Below are positions 36,949 through 44,611 of a stretch of 64,000 nt of DNA, piece after piece. The stretch comes from Duncaniella dubosii. GTDB lineage: Bacteria > Bacteroidota > Bacteroidia > Bacteroidales > Muribaculaceae. Every line of letters starts with the position of its first letter. Positions within the stretch are counted from its first letter, which is position 1. The position numbers were made by a program, and so were the translations under genes. The notes below the pieces were generated by a model. That model made no database searches, had not been told where the DNA came from, and saw only the letters and a program-made list of their open reading frames with translations. The DNA is taken from contig NZ_CP039396.1 of NCBI RefSeq assembly GCF_004803915.1, positions 1,302,001-1,366,000 on the forward strand, written 5' to 3'.

Positions 36949-37192
36949 CACGTTTATGGTAAAACTACGCCTGCTACTTAACCTGTTGGTGACCATATCG
37001 TTTTTGCTATCGCAATGGCTGATACCCCTGTTGGCCATTGCGATGGCAGTGACGGTGGTGCATACGCATTGCGCTGTGTGTGGTGGCTGCATTGTGGCTC
37101 TGTGCCTTCCGTCCGTGGAAAATCTTCTCCGACGAGCGTTTCCCCGACTTCATCGCTACCGTGAAGCTCGCCATCATAAAGCTGCTGTCGTG
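36938..37192 (+). pseudogene. Small membrane protein, probably frameshifted
   Basis: From the ATG at 36938 or 36956 a hydrophobic N-terminus is read (LRLLLNLLVTISFLLSQWLI, then PLLAIAMAVTVV). A second hydrophobic segment and a plausible soluble end lie in another frame (IALCVVAALWLCAFRPWKIF, then SDERFPDFIATVKLAIIKLL) up to a TGA at 37190-37192. A shift near 37056-37062 would join them into a protein of about 80 residues with two membrane helices. The frame actually open to 37225 becomes Arg/His-rich and looks like noise. Function unknown. Confidence 0.4.
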
Positions 37193-37248
37193 ATAATACA
37201 TATTCGGTACCGTAAAGTATATTAGAAGACAAAAAAACAGATTAATAC

Positions 37249-39207
37249 ATGACCGATAAGGAATTAACCGCCCGTATCGCGGAATTAAACGCACAGAGAG
37301 CTGCTCTTAAAATGGAGCGTGACAAGCTTGTCTGGGAGGAAGGCATTCCTGCCATCATTGCCAAGATGAAGAGATACGGGAAGATGTCTCTTAATCTGAG
37401 TAGTGCTGCGGAAGCTAATATTTGTCTATCCCATAATGAATTATGGCGAAATTTAAGTGATGGACATTTTGCTGTAAAACAACTGTGTCTTGATGAAAAC
37501 GACAATCTAATCGTTGTCTTTAACGCTCTTTTATTGAATGAGAAATCGGCAATGAAAGATTGGGTGTTTGACCGCGAGAACATAAAGAGGTCTGTTGATG
37601 AGGAAATTTCCAATGCCGTAATAGCTCCGTTACTTTCAAAACTTCTAGATGATGCTCTCTATAGTGACGTTGTAGATATATCTTCTGTGTTTGAAGTGAT
37701 GTCGGGGGCCAAAGAGATAGACCTCAGTTCGGTTGATACGTCAAAAGTGACAGATATGCATGCAATGTTCCAAGGCTGTACCAAACTGACGTCACTTGAC
37801 CTTAGCCCACTTGACACGTCAAAAGTGACTGACATGCATGAAATGTTCAAAGGGTGTCACAGACTGGAAGTTCTTGACCTCAGCTCGTTTGACACATCAA
37901 AAGTAACTGACATGAACTCGATGTTTGGCAGTTGTGAGGCGTTGACATCACTTGACCTCAGCCCGTTTGATACGTCAAAAGTGACGAACATGAGTCACAT
38001 GTTTGAAAATTGCCAGGCGTTGAAGAGACTTGATATCAGCTCATTTAATACGTCAGCAGTGACGGACATGAGTCACATGTTTGAAAAATGTTGGGCGTTG
38101 GGATTACTTGATCTCAGCCCGTTTGACACGTCAAAAGTGACAAACATGAGTCACATGTTTGAAAGTTGCCAGACATTGACATCACTTGACCTTAGCCCGC
38201 TTGACACATCAAAAGTAACGAACATGGGAGCAATGTTTAGTGGGTGTAGTGAGCTGACATCACTTGATCTTAGCCCGCTTGACACATCAAAAGTAACGAA
38301 CATGGGAGCAATGTTTAGTGGGTGTAGTGAGCTGACATCACTTGACCTTAGCCCGCTGGATACATCAAAAGTAACAAACATGAGTAAGATGTTCTGCGGT
38401 TGTTACTCGTTGACATCACTTGACCTCAGCCCGCTTGACACATCAAAAGTAACGGACATGAGTCACATGTTTGAAAGTTGCCAGACATTGACATCACTTG
38501 ACCTTAGCCCGCTTGATACATCAAAAGTAACGAACATGGGAGCAATGTTTAGTGGGTGTAGTGAGCTGACATCACTTGACCTTAGCCCGCTTGACACATC
38601 AAAAGTAACGAACATGGGAGCAATGTTTAGTGGGTGTAGTGAGCTGACATCACTTGACCTCAGCCCGCTGGACACATCAAAAGTAACGAACATGAGTCAC
38701 ATGTTTAAAATATGTAATGCGTTGACATCACTTGACCTCAGCCCGCTGGACACATCAAAAGTGATGGACATGAGTAAGATGTTCCGCGGTTGTTGGGCGT
38801 TGACATCACTTGACCTCAGCCCGCTGGATACATCAAAAGTAACGGATATGAGCGGAATGTTCTGCGGTTGTAGGGCGTTGACATCACTTGACCTCAGCCC
38901 GCTGGATACATCAAAAGTAGCGGATATGAGTGAAATGTTTAAAGGCTGTGACAAACTGACATCACTTGACCTCAGTTCGTTTGACACATCGGAGATAACA
39001 TATATGAGTGAAATGTTTTGGCGTTGTAGCAAGTTGGAGACAATCGATATGAGCACATTTAATCTCTCTAAGGTTAAGAAAAATGAAATGTGGGGAATGT
39101 TTACGGCCTGCGATAGTCTCAAGACCGTGATAATGAAAAACTGTTCAGCAGCTACTATCAAGAAAATCAAGTCTAAGTTACCGGAAGGTGTGGAAATCAT
39201 TCAATGA
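37249..39207 (+). CDS. DUF285/BspA-like repeat protein with novel N-terminal domain
   Basis: A 652-residue protein with no signal peptide or lipobox. The N-terminus (about 1-145) begins with a coiled coil (ELTARIAELNAQRAALKMER) and a domain shared with the interrupted gene at 40027 (KLVWEEGIPAIIAKMKRYGK). From about 150 to 615 there are about 18 repeats of 26 residues, consensus LTSLDLSPLDTSKVTNM then MFxGC, the leucine-rich-like DUF285 type. The C-terminal cap LKTVIMKNCSAATIKKIKSK is shared with two other island proteins. Most described members of this repeat class are secreted or lipoproteins, so a cytosolic form is unusual. A terminator follows. Confidence 0.85.
   Translation: MTDKELTARIAELNAQRAALKMERDKLVWEEGIPAIIAKMKRYGKMSLNLSSAAEANICLSHNELWRNLSDGHFAVKQLCLDENDNLIVVFNALLLNEKSAMKDWVFDRENIKRSVDEEISNAVIAPLLSKLLDDALYSDVVDISSVFEVMSGAKEIDLSSVDTSKVTDMHAMFQGCTKLTSLDLSPLDTSKVTDMHEMFKGCHRLEVLDLSSFDTSKVTDMNSMFGSCEALTSLDLSPFDTSKVTNMSHMFENCQALKRLDISSFNTSAVTDMSHMFEKCWALGLLDLSPFDTSKVTNMSHMFESCQTLTSLDLSPLDTSKVTNMGAMFSGCSELTSLDLSPLDTSKVTNMGAMFSGCSELTSLDLSPLDTSKVTNMSKMFCGCYSLTSLDLSPLDTSKVTDMSHMFESCQTLTSLDLSPLDTSKVTNMGAMFSGCSELTSLDLSPLDTSKVTNMGAMFSGCSELTSLDLSPLDTSKVTNMSHMFKICNALTSLDLSPLDTSKVMDMSKMFRGCWALTSLDLSPLDTSKVTDMSGMFCGCRALTSLDLSPLDTSKVADMSEMFKGCDKLTSLDLSSFDTSEITYMSEMFWRCSKLETIDMSTFNLSKVKKNEMWGMFTACDSLKTVIMKNCSAATIKKIKSKLPEGVEIIQ
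37700..39070 (+). repeat. 78-base tandem repeats with a 312-base higher-order duplication
   Basis: Encodes the DUF285 repeats. Units of 78 bases include nearly identical neighbours (about 38217-38372 and 38529-38684). The block around 38145-38390 recurs 312 bases (four units) later around 38457-38702. The near-identity implies recent expansion by slippage or unequal exchange. Confidence 0.85.
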
Positions 39208-39216
39208 TGCATTTAG

Positions 39217-39270
39217 GAGAGCGATAGTATTCAGTCAGGGAAACTAAACTACCGCTCTCTTTATTTTTTA
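39217..39270 (+). terminator. Rho-independent terminator of operon 1
   Basis: GAGAGCG and CGCTCTC (with a further TAGT/ACTA pairing) form a stem between 39217 and 39259, followed by TTTATTTTTTA. It lies just after the stop of the large repeat protein. Confidence 0.75.
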
Positions 39271-39298
39271 CTCTGCTCCTGAATGTCGTAGGTTGAAT

Positions 39299-39469
39299 TG
39301 TCAAGAAATTGCGTTAAAAACAGCAGTCACATAGTGTCAAGAAACGATTTAACTATCACTGTATCCGCTTATTGGCTATCTTTGCATGTGTGTAACTGAT
39401 TCACTCAGTCTGCTATCATATTATAATACTCAACATTCTCTCAAAACAATATAATACTGACGACACGAA
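39299..39469 (+). promoter_or_regulatory. Regulatory module 2: paired repeats, promoter and leader
   Basis: TGTCAAGAAATTGCGTTAAA (39299-39318) and TGTCAAGAAACGATTTAA (39335-39352) start 36 bases apart. A -7 box TATCTTTG follows at 39377-39384, then a short hairpin (ACTGA, TCAGT) and the leader block AACAATATAATACTGACGAC just before the ATG at 39470. About 170 bases are nearly the same as 43557-43729. Confidence 0.7.
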
Positions 39470-40006
39470 ATGGAAATTCCCGATAAAACCGACATGGGCT
39501 ATATGTGTTCACATGCGAATCTTTGCGATATGGAGACGCTTGACATTAGCTCTCTCGATACTTCAGAGGTGATTAGAATGAGCTATATGTTTGGATTCTG
39601 TGAGAACCTGATCTCGATTGATCTAAGCAGGTTAGACACCTCAAAGGCGGAAAGCATGCGCGGAATGTTCATTGACTGCCATGCGCTGACGGCTCTTGAT
39701 TTAAGCGCGTTCGACACCTCGAATGTCGAGGATATGAGTGAGATGTTTCTGCGTTGTAATGGGCTGACTTCGCTTGATTTGAGCAATTTCAATACATCAA
39801 AGGTAGAATCGATGTTTGGCATGTTTGCGGATTGTAGCGAACTGGTTACGCTGAATATCAGTTCGTTTGACGCGTCCAATGCTGACGTGGGCAAAATGTT
39901 CTACGGTTGCCGTAACCTCAAGACCGTAATCATGAAAAACTGTTCGGACGAGACCGTAGAGAAAATCAAGGCTGAGTTGCCCAAAGGTGTGGAGATAATA
40001 CTCTAA
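39470..40006 (+). CDS. Short DUF285-like repeat protein
   Basis: A 178-residue protein made of about six DUF285 repeats of 26 residues (DTSEVIRMSYMFGFCENLIS, LDTSKAESMRGMFIDCHALT) and the C-terminal cap LKTVIMKNCSDETVEKIKAE shared with the proteins at 37249 and 48318. No signal peptide and no separate N-terminal domain. Its repeats are diverged from one another, unlike the freshly duplicated units of the large protein. First gene of the second operon, 20 bases before the interrupted gene. Confidence 0.78.
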   Translation: MEIPDKTDMGYMCSHANLCDMETLDISSLDTSEVIRMSYMFGFCENLISIDLSRLDTSKAESMRGMFIDCHALTALDLSAFDTSNVEDMSEMFLRCNGLTSLDLSNFNTSKVESMFGMFADCSELVTLNISSFDASNADVGKMFYGCRNLKTVIMKNCSDETVEKIKAELPKGVEIIL

Positions 40007-40026
40007 TACCACTAAACGATAAGACT

Positions 40027-40761
40027 ATGACGAACAAGGAAATGAAGACCCGGCTTGCGGATATGGCCGGACAAATATCAACTATCGAAGAGGAACGCAG
40101 GGAGTTTGTATGGACTGAATGTGTCCCGGCAATCATATCCCGTATGAAGGAGAAGGGGAAAAGCACTCTATACCTCCGGGAAGCAGAGTACAACAAATTC
40201 TTTGAGCCGGGTGAACTCTGGGGTATTTCAAGGGTGCCTTCTATGCAGCCAAAGAACTGCGTCTTGACGACGATAAGCTTATGCTTGAATACAGCATGGT
40301 CAGCTATAGTCAATCGACCTATAATATAGACCCGTTATATTATATAGCTCCGCATTATTATAGCGATGGTAACGAGGATGGCATGGTGGCTGAAGTTGAC
40401 CGCGAGATTTCCGATGCCATACTCGTAGGCATAATCGATAAATTGCTTGACGATGAGATCTATAAAATAGGGTTTCACGGACGTGTCGAGGATGATTTAA
40501 TGCTGAATTATACCATTGATAGTGATGAGTTCAATATAGAAGGTTTTACTTATTTCCCTGCCAAGGATATTCGTTTTGCATGGAATATGGAACGGCTTGA
40601 CAAGACTGTGACACATCTGCCATTCGACATATATGTCAATACATGTCGAGAGACCGACCATCCGCTGGCACTTTTCATACCTGACGAATACCACGACCCG
40701 TTAAGATATTTTGCAGTAGTAATTTACGATGGCGGCTCTGTCGGATTTCCTGACGATAAAC
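40027..40761 (+). pseudogene. Interrupted island gene, left part (N-terminal domain as in 37249)
   Basis: The N-terminus MTNKEMKTRLADMAGQISTI and the following EFVWTECVPAIISRMKEKGK match the N-terminal domain of the 37249 protein. The frame changes near 40232: adding one G to GGG (40232-40234) gives ISRGAFYAAKELRLDDDKLM and continues in the frame of 40281-40761. Homology with the paralogue continues through EVDREISDAILVGIIDKLLD. The C-terminal half is then different and not repeat-like. At 40761 the reading enters the IS66 element. With one added base and the IS removed, the gene is exactly 314 codons (to 43545). Confidence 0.75.
40754..40761 (+). repeat. Target site duplication of IS66, left copy
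   Basis: CGATAAAC, identical to 43332-43339, directly outside the left inverted repeat. Eight bases is the usual duplication length for IS66. Confidence 0.9.
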
Positions 40762-40821
40762 GTACAACCGTCCGCGACAGCAGGTATAGCTTAAAAAAAT
40801 AGCCGTCCAGGTTTTGGGCGG

Positions 40822-42423
40822 CTATTTTTGTGAGAGTTTCCAGCGGTCGGGAAGCAGGTCGCGGTATTTTTCGATCGGGGTGTTTGGCGGCCATGCGGCA
40901 CATCGGTCGATTATGTCGCAGAAGTAGTCGAAGACGTTGACTCCGCAGCGGTGGCAGGTGATCGCAAGAGAGTGGTACAGGGCGGCGGCTTCGGCTCCGG
41001 AGTGGGAGCCGATTGTAAGTCGGCGACGGGTCAGGGATATGTAGCGGTTGATTCGCTCGACTTCGTTGTTGTCGAGTCTGTAGGTGGGTGAGGCAAAGAT
41101 GCGTGGTATCTCGTCCCATTGTTTGAGTGCATGTTCGGTGGCGGCGAGCAGCGGGTCGTCGGGTGGCACGCCGATGCGGTCTTTGACTGCTGTCAGTCTC
41201 ATGCGGATTTTCTCGAGCATCACCTTGGAGTATCGTTGTCTCCACTCAAGGTGCTTTCCCGCCGTCCATCCGTCTTTGCCTATGCGGTGCTGATGCTCGA
41301 AGTGGTAAAGGAGTCCGAAGAGCTTTGCTATTTCCTGCGCCTTTGGATTGTCTTTCAGATCGAGAAACTTTCGCTTGATGTGCTGCAGGCATGGCAAGCG
41401 TTTTATCCCGCTCATCCCACCGATTCCGATATGCCGGTATCCCGAGTAATAGTCGCACTGGAAGGCTCCGTTGAAGCCTTTTATGTGTTGCTCGAAGACT
41501 TCGGCCGAGCGGGAGCCGTCGTCATAGAAGAAGTACACAAGCCCGGTTGTCATGCCGACGAACACCCATATGTAGCCTTTCTTGATCTTTCTTCCCGAAG
41601 GAGTTGCCACCTGCAGCCGCACTTTCTGATAGGTCTCGTCACCGCAGATATAATTGTCCGCGACTATTGCCTGACCCAGCGCCTTGTATAGATTTTCCAG
41701 ATGTACCCTTACCTTACTTACGAGCTTCTGTGCGGTGCCTTTGTCAAGGTCGAAGCCGTGGGCACGGAAGTATTCGACAGCATTTTCAAGTGGCATGCAG
41801 TGGAGATAGCGTAGCTCGGCGAGTCCGGCTATGAAGGAAGATGTATACTGCGAGTTAAGCAGCGGTGTGGCGGGTGCGGAACCTTTGTATATTTTCTCGT
41901 CCTGCACGTATTTTCTGACCTTGTAGATAATTTTTTTGAAGCGCATCGGCTCCATGACGTAGCGCACGACATCGCACTCGCCGATAAACGTCGCCGCCTC
42001 GGGATTGAAGTCCGGACTGTCAGGCTCCACTATAATGGTCTCCACCTCACACTCCGGATGCGTCTTCCTTTTGGCGCCGTTGTTGGTACGTTTCTTCTCT
42101 GGCTTCTGCTGTCGAGTTTCGGATGTGGCAGGAGTCGTCACCGGTTTCTTCTGACGCTCCGACGGCGAGCCCTGCAGACGCTGCACTGCCTGACGCGCGG
42201 CTTTCTCTTTGCTCAGTTCCGCACTTTTGCCTTTCATAGCCTCCTCCATTGAGGCCATTTGCTTGCGCAGTTCATCTACAGTCGCCACAAGCTTCTCGTT
42301 GGTCGACTGCAGCTTTTCATTGGATAAAGTAAGCGAGCTGACAGAGGCCAACGCCTCGTCGAGCCGCCCTTGAAGGAACTCGATCTGACGTTGCAGAAAC
42401 TCTATCAACTCGTTCTTTTTCAT
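40822..42423 (-). CDS. tnpC: IS66 transposase (TnpC)
   Basis: DDE transposase of 533 residues. It has an N-terminal coiled coil (about 1-75, with the Leu-rich LIEFLQRQIEFLQGRLDEAL), a basic linker (residues about 85-120), a conserved Cys/Glu region (NPEAATFIGECDVVRYVMEP), and the catalytic core with acidic residues in CGDETYQ, FQCDYYSGYRH and DNNEVERINRYI. The C-terminal IS66 signature RRLTIGSHSGAEAAALYHSL is present. Complete, so the element may still be active. Confidence 0.95.
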   Translation of the reverse strand: MKKNELIEFLQRQIEFLQGRLDEALASVSSLTLSNEKLQSTNEKLVATVDELRKQMASMEEAMKGKSAELSKEKAARQAVQRLQGSPSERQKKPVTTPATSETRQQKPEKKRTNNGAKRKTHPECEVETIIVEPDSPDFNPEAATFIGECDVVRYVMEPMRFKKIIYKVRKYVQDEKIYKGSAPATPLLNSQYTSSFIAGLAELRYLHCMPLENAVEYFRAHGFDLDKGTAQKLVSKVRVHLENLYKALGQAIVADNYICGDETYQKVRLQVATPSGRKIKKGYIWVFVGMTTGLVYFFYDDGSRSAEVFEQHIKGFNGAFQCDYYSGYRHIGIGGMSGIKRLPCLQHIKRKFLDLKDNPKAQEIAKLFGLLYHFEHQHRIGKDGWTAGKHLEWRQRYSKVMLEKIRMRLTAVKDRIGVPPDDPLLAATEHALKQWDEIPRIFASPTYRLDNNEVERINRYISLTRRRLTIGSHSGAEAAALYHSLAITCHRCGVNVFDYFCDIIDRCAAWPPNTPIEKYRDLLPDRWKLSQK

Positions 42424-42501
42424 GGTGTAAAGTTACAAAAAATATCTGACATTTGCAACTTTCCACGCCATTTATTTATTTGATTAACAAATTATTAAGC
42501 C

Positions 42502-42861
42502 TTATTTTACGGCCATTCTGAAGCGATTTTCGACCATCACCTTCACAGGCGTGAGGCCCCTCATCAGCATATAGAAATCGTCCCATTGGAGCCTGCGCAC
42601 GCCGTCATCGCCCTTTTTGAGCACCTCCCGGAAACGGCCTCGCGACAGTCTTTTTGTGTACATCAAAAATCCGTCGCCATCCCATTTCAACGCCTTCATG
42701 GTCTTGCGGTCCTTTGAGAAAAACACATACACATCGCCCGATGCCGGAGAATGCCCCTTCCACGACCACACCATCTGGGCCAGACCCCGGATGCCGTAGC
42801 GCATCGATACCGGCTGCCGGCATACCCAGAGCCGCATATCCGCCTCAAGACTCCACATCAC
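42502..42861 (-). CDS. tnpB: IS66 accessory protein TnpB
   Basis: A 119-residue protein of the IS66 Orf2 family, required for transposition in this family although its activity is not established. Family features include MRYGIRGLAQMVW, the SGDVYVFFSKDRKTMKALKW segment and GDGFLMYTKRLSRGRF. The start may be the internal Met at MRLWVCRQPVSM. It overlaps the upstream small gene by 17 bases, as is usual in IS66. Confidence 0.92.
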   Translation of the reverse strand: MMWSLEADMRLWVCRQPVSMRYGIRGLAQMVWSWKGHSPASGDVYVFFSKDRKTMKALKWDGDGFLMYTKRLSRGRFREVLKKGDDGVRRLQWDDFYMLMRGLTPVKVMVENRFRMAVK

Positions 42862-43279
42862 TCCTGCGTGTCATGACATCCACCAGAAGCGCCAGCCCCT
42901 CCGCGCTTATCTCTCCCAGACTCACGCCTCGGCCCCAACCGAGTTCGATGTGCACGTCACGCACGACACTGGTGGCACCGACATCCCGGCTCTCATCCGC
43001 AACCTGAATACCGGGAACCTTAACCTCCCGGAATAACGGCCCGCCACCTTCCCGCGACGAATCCGGTCTCTCCGGCAGACTGCGTTGATAATCGCTTATG
43101 CTGATTTTGCGGCGCCGAAGCCACTCATAAAGCCGCTGGACGTTGACGCCGGTACCGGCACAGAAACGGTTCAATGCGATATAGCCGTCTGTCTCGCATT
43201 GATTCTTGTAACGCGTCCATGTCTCTGAATAGACATCGGACAAAGACTTGTTATAACCCATGATTCTTTTTGTCGACAA
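42845..43279 (-). CDS. IS66 small HTH protein (TnpA-type)
   Basis: First gene of the element, about 138-144 residues. The frame is open to 43279, and MGYNKSLSDVYSETWTRYKN from 43261 is an alternative start. An HTH-like helix pair lies near 35-60 (FCAGTGVNVQRLYEWLRRRK), consistent with binding of the terminal repeats. It ends overlapping tnpB. Confidence 0.85.
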   Translation of the reverse strand: MSTKRIMGYNKSLSDVYSETWTRYKNQCETDGYIALNRFCAGTGVNVQRLYEWLRRRKISISDYQRSLPERPDSSREGGGPLFREVKVPGIQVADESRDVGATSVVRDVHIELGWGRGVSLGEISAEGLALLVDVMTRRSDVES

Positions 43280-43331
43280 AGATACAACTCTCTTTCGGAG
43301 TTCGTCAATATGCTATCGCGGATGGTTGTAC

Positions 43332-43339
43332 CGATAAAC
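43332..43339 (+). repeat. Target site duplication of IS66, right copy
   Basis: CGATAAAC, identical to 40754-40761, directly outside the right inverted repeat. Confidence 0.9.
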
Positions 43340-43545
43340 TGTTAAGGTTCATGCACCATATAGAGCCGAGAGATCTTTCAAATGTGCTTAGATTTGCCAG
43401 CCATTATAAAGACATGTTGATACAACTGTCAAAGAGTGAGGGTGAGATTTCAGTTTGGAAACTTAATTCTGACGCCTTTCTGCTCAACAAGACACCGATT
43501 GACAAATCATATCTCTTAAAAGAGGAAGAGGAAGATGATGACTGA
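43340..43545 (+). pseudogene. Interrupted island gene, right part
   Basis: Continues the gene at 40027-40761 after removal of IS66 and one target copy: GFPDDK joins LLRFMHHIEPRDLSNVLRFA. The last residues are acidic (LLKEEEEDDD). A frame reading in from 43270 begins inside the IS and is not the native start. The stop at 43545 lies just before the third regulatory module. Confidence 0.75.
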
Positions 43546-43556
43546 TTCTTGAGAAT

Positions 43557-43729
43557 TGTCAAGAAATTGAGTTAAAAACAGCGGTCTTGCAGTGTCAAGA
43601 AACGATTTAACTACCACTGTATCCGCTTATTGGCTATCTTTGCATGAGAAAGACTGATTCGCTCAGTCTCCTATTATATTATAATATACTCAACAATCTC
43701 TCAAAACAATATAATACTGACGACACAAA
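43557..43729 (+). promoter_or_regulatory. Regulatory module 3: paired repeats, promoter and leader
   Basis: TGTCAAGAAATTGAGTTAAA (from 43557) and TGTCAAGAAACGATTTAA (from 43593) start 36 bases apart. The -7 box TATCTTTG is at 43635-43642, followed by a hairpin (GACTGA, TCAGTC) and the leader block AACAATATAATACTGACGAC just before the ATG at 43730. Nearly identical to module 2. Confidence 0.7.
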
Positions 43730-44179
43730 ATGGAAAAATCGATTTTTATAGCTGAAGGAATGAGCACCCCGGAAGAGGTAAAGCAGGCGTTATGCGGAGA
43801 GATTCCGTCAGGACACCGACTGATTGCCCTGGACTATGAGCAGGATGTAAAGCTATTGGCGGAAGAGCCTTTGGGTTTCCTTTCCAGAATCTACTCCGGA
43901 GATTCCATTGACGATGTTGTCAGACAGTTAAGAGAGCTGGTAGTGAATTATAAGCTGTGGGGCTACAGGCGTGTGGTATTCCGTCTAGTCTGTCGACCGG
44001 ACAGCGGAGTGACAGCCGGGCAACTTGACTCTTTGTCTACTCGTTTCTCTCGTCTGCCACAGGTGCTTGATGTGTGTTGCGGAATGGATGTCTGCGAGAC
44101 GCAAACGGAGAATGTGCGCCTCCTGCTGCTGGCTTCAACGTCGTGCTATTATCCTTCGTTTCGGAAACATGCCTACTGA
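43730..44179 (+). CDS. Unrecognised island protein, N-terminal part before an in-frame TGA
   Basis: Reads 149 residues (MEKSIFIAEGMSTPEEVKQA through YYPSFRKHAY) to a TGA at 44177-44179. The same frame continues without a break to 44611, and the following part has no good ATG near its start. The two parts are therefore probably one gene of about 293 codons with a nonsense codon. The N-terminal part is alpha/beta-like (VNYKLWGYRRVVFRLVCRPD) and matches no family I know. First gene of the third operon. Confidence 0.6.
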   Translation: MEKSIFIAEGMSTPEEVKQALCGEIPSGHRLIALDYEQDVKLLAEEPLGFLSRIYSGDSIDDVVRQLRELVVNYKLWGYRRVVFRLVCRPDSGVTAGQLDSLSTRFSRLPQVLDVCCGMDVCETQTENVRLLLLASTSCYYPSFRKHAY

Positions 44180-44182
44180 CTG

Positions 44183-44611
44183 TTGGAACACTCCGGGGAG
44201 ATACTTGCCGACCGTTCATTGTATATGGCTGCAATCGGTGACTGCTTGTTCTGCTCTTCGGCGCGCAGTCTGCCAAGGTTGGGAGGCCTTATTGAATGGT
44301 GGTCGCGACACCCCGATCTGGCTCGTGACCCCAAGGGCAACCTTTTACTCTACGTCCACAACTACGGAACTCGGAAAGCCGACATCCTGACTCCTGAAGG
44401 GAGGTGGATAATAGGTCGGGAGTTGCCTGAATTGCAATGGAGTAGAGTGCTTTGGGGGGATCTTACGCATGGAGAGTATAACTGGAACGAATCTCTCAAT
44501 GAGAGTATCATGAAATACTCACAAATGAATGCTGACGGAGCCTGTACCATAGAGGAGGTAATAAGCAGGCTTGGACTTGACAACAAACAAAATGACTATG
44601 AAAATGAATGA
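44183..44611 (+). CDS. Unrecognised island protein, part after the in-frame TGA
   Basis: Same frame as 43730-44179. The nearest starts are a TTG at 44183 and an ATG at about 44225 (MAAIGDCLFCSSARSLPRLG). Recognisable order is seen in NLLLYVHNYGTRKADILTPE and WIIGRELPELQWSRVLWGDL, but no family. It may be translated separately by re-initiation, or be the dead end of a broken gene. Its 3' end overlaps the next start. Confidence 0.55.
   Translation: MEHSGEILADRSLYMAAIGDCLFCSSARSLPRLGGLIEWWSRHPDLARDPKGNLLLYVHNYGTRKADILTPEGRWIIGRELPELQWSRVLWGDLTHGEYNWNESLNESIMKYSQMNADGACTIEEVISRLGLDNKQNDYENE

Larger units (their letters stand above)
40762..43331 (-). mobile_element. IS66-family insertion sequence, complete
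   Basis: 2570 bases with terminal inverted repeats GTACAACCGTCCGCGACAGC (left) and GTACAACCATCCGCGATAGC (right, read inward), 18 of 20 identical. It carries three genes on the minus strand in the order expected for IS66 (small HTH gene, TnpB, TnpC) and is flanked by an 8-base duplication CGATAAAC. The exact ends and the duplication indicate simple, fairly recent transposition. Confidence 0.93.

Noticed and set aside
36938..37225. Complete 96-102-residue protein in the frame open to 37225
   Set aside because: After the first hydrophobic part the frame becomes Cys-, His- and Arg-rich noise, while a plausible ending lies in another frame.
37700..39070. Regular repeats that could suggest a CRISPR array
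   Set aside because: Units of 78 bases are in frame, lie inside a long ORF and encode DUF285 motifs. There are no unique spacers and no cas genes.
38151..39200. Long minus-strand ORFs opposite the repeat protein
   Set aside because: They are shadows of the repeats: identical peptides recur with the repeat period and they have no start context.
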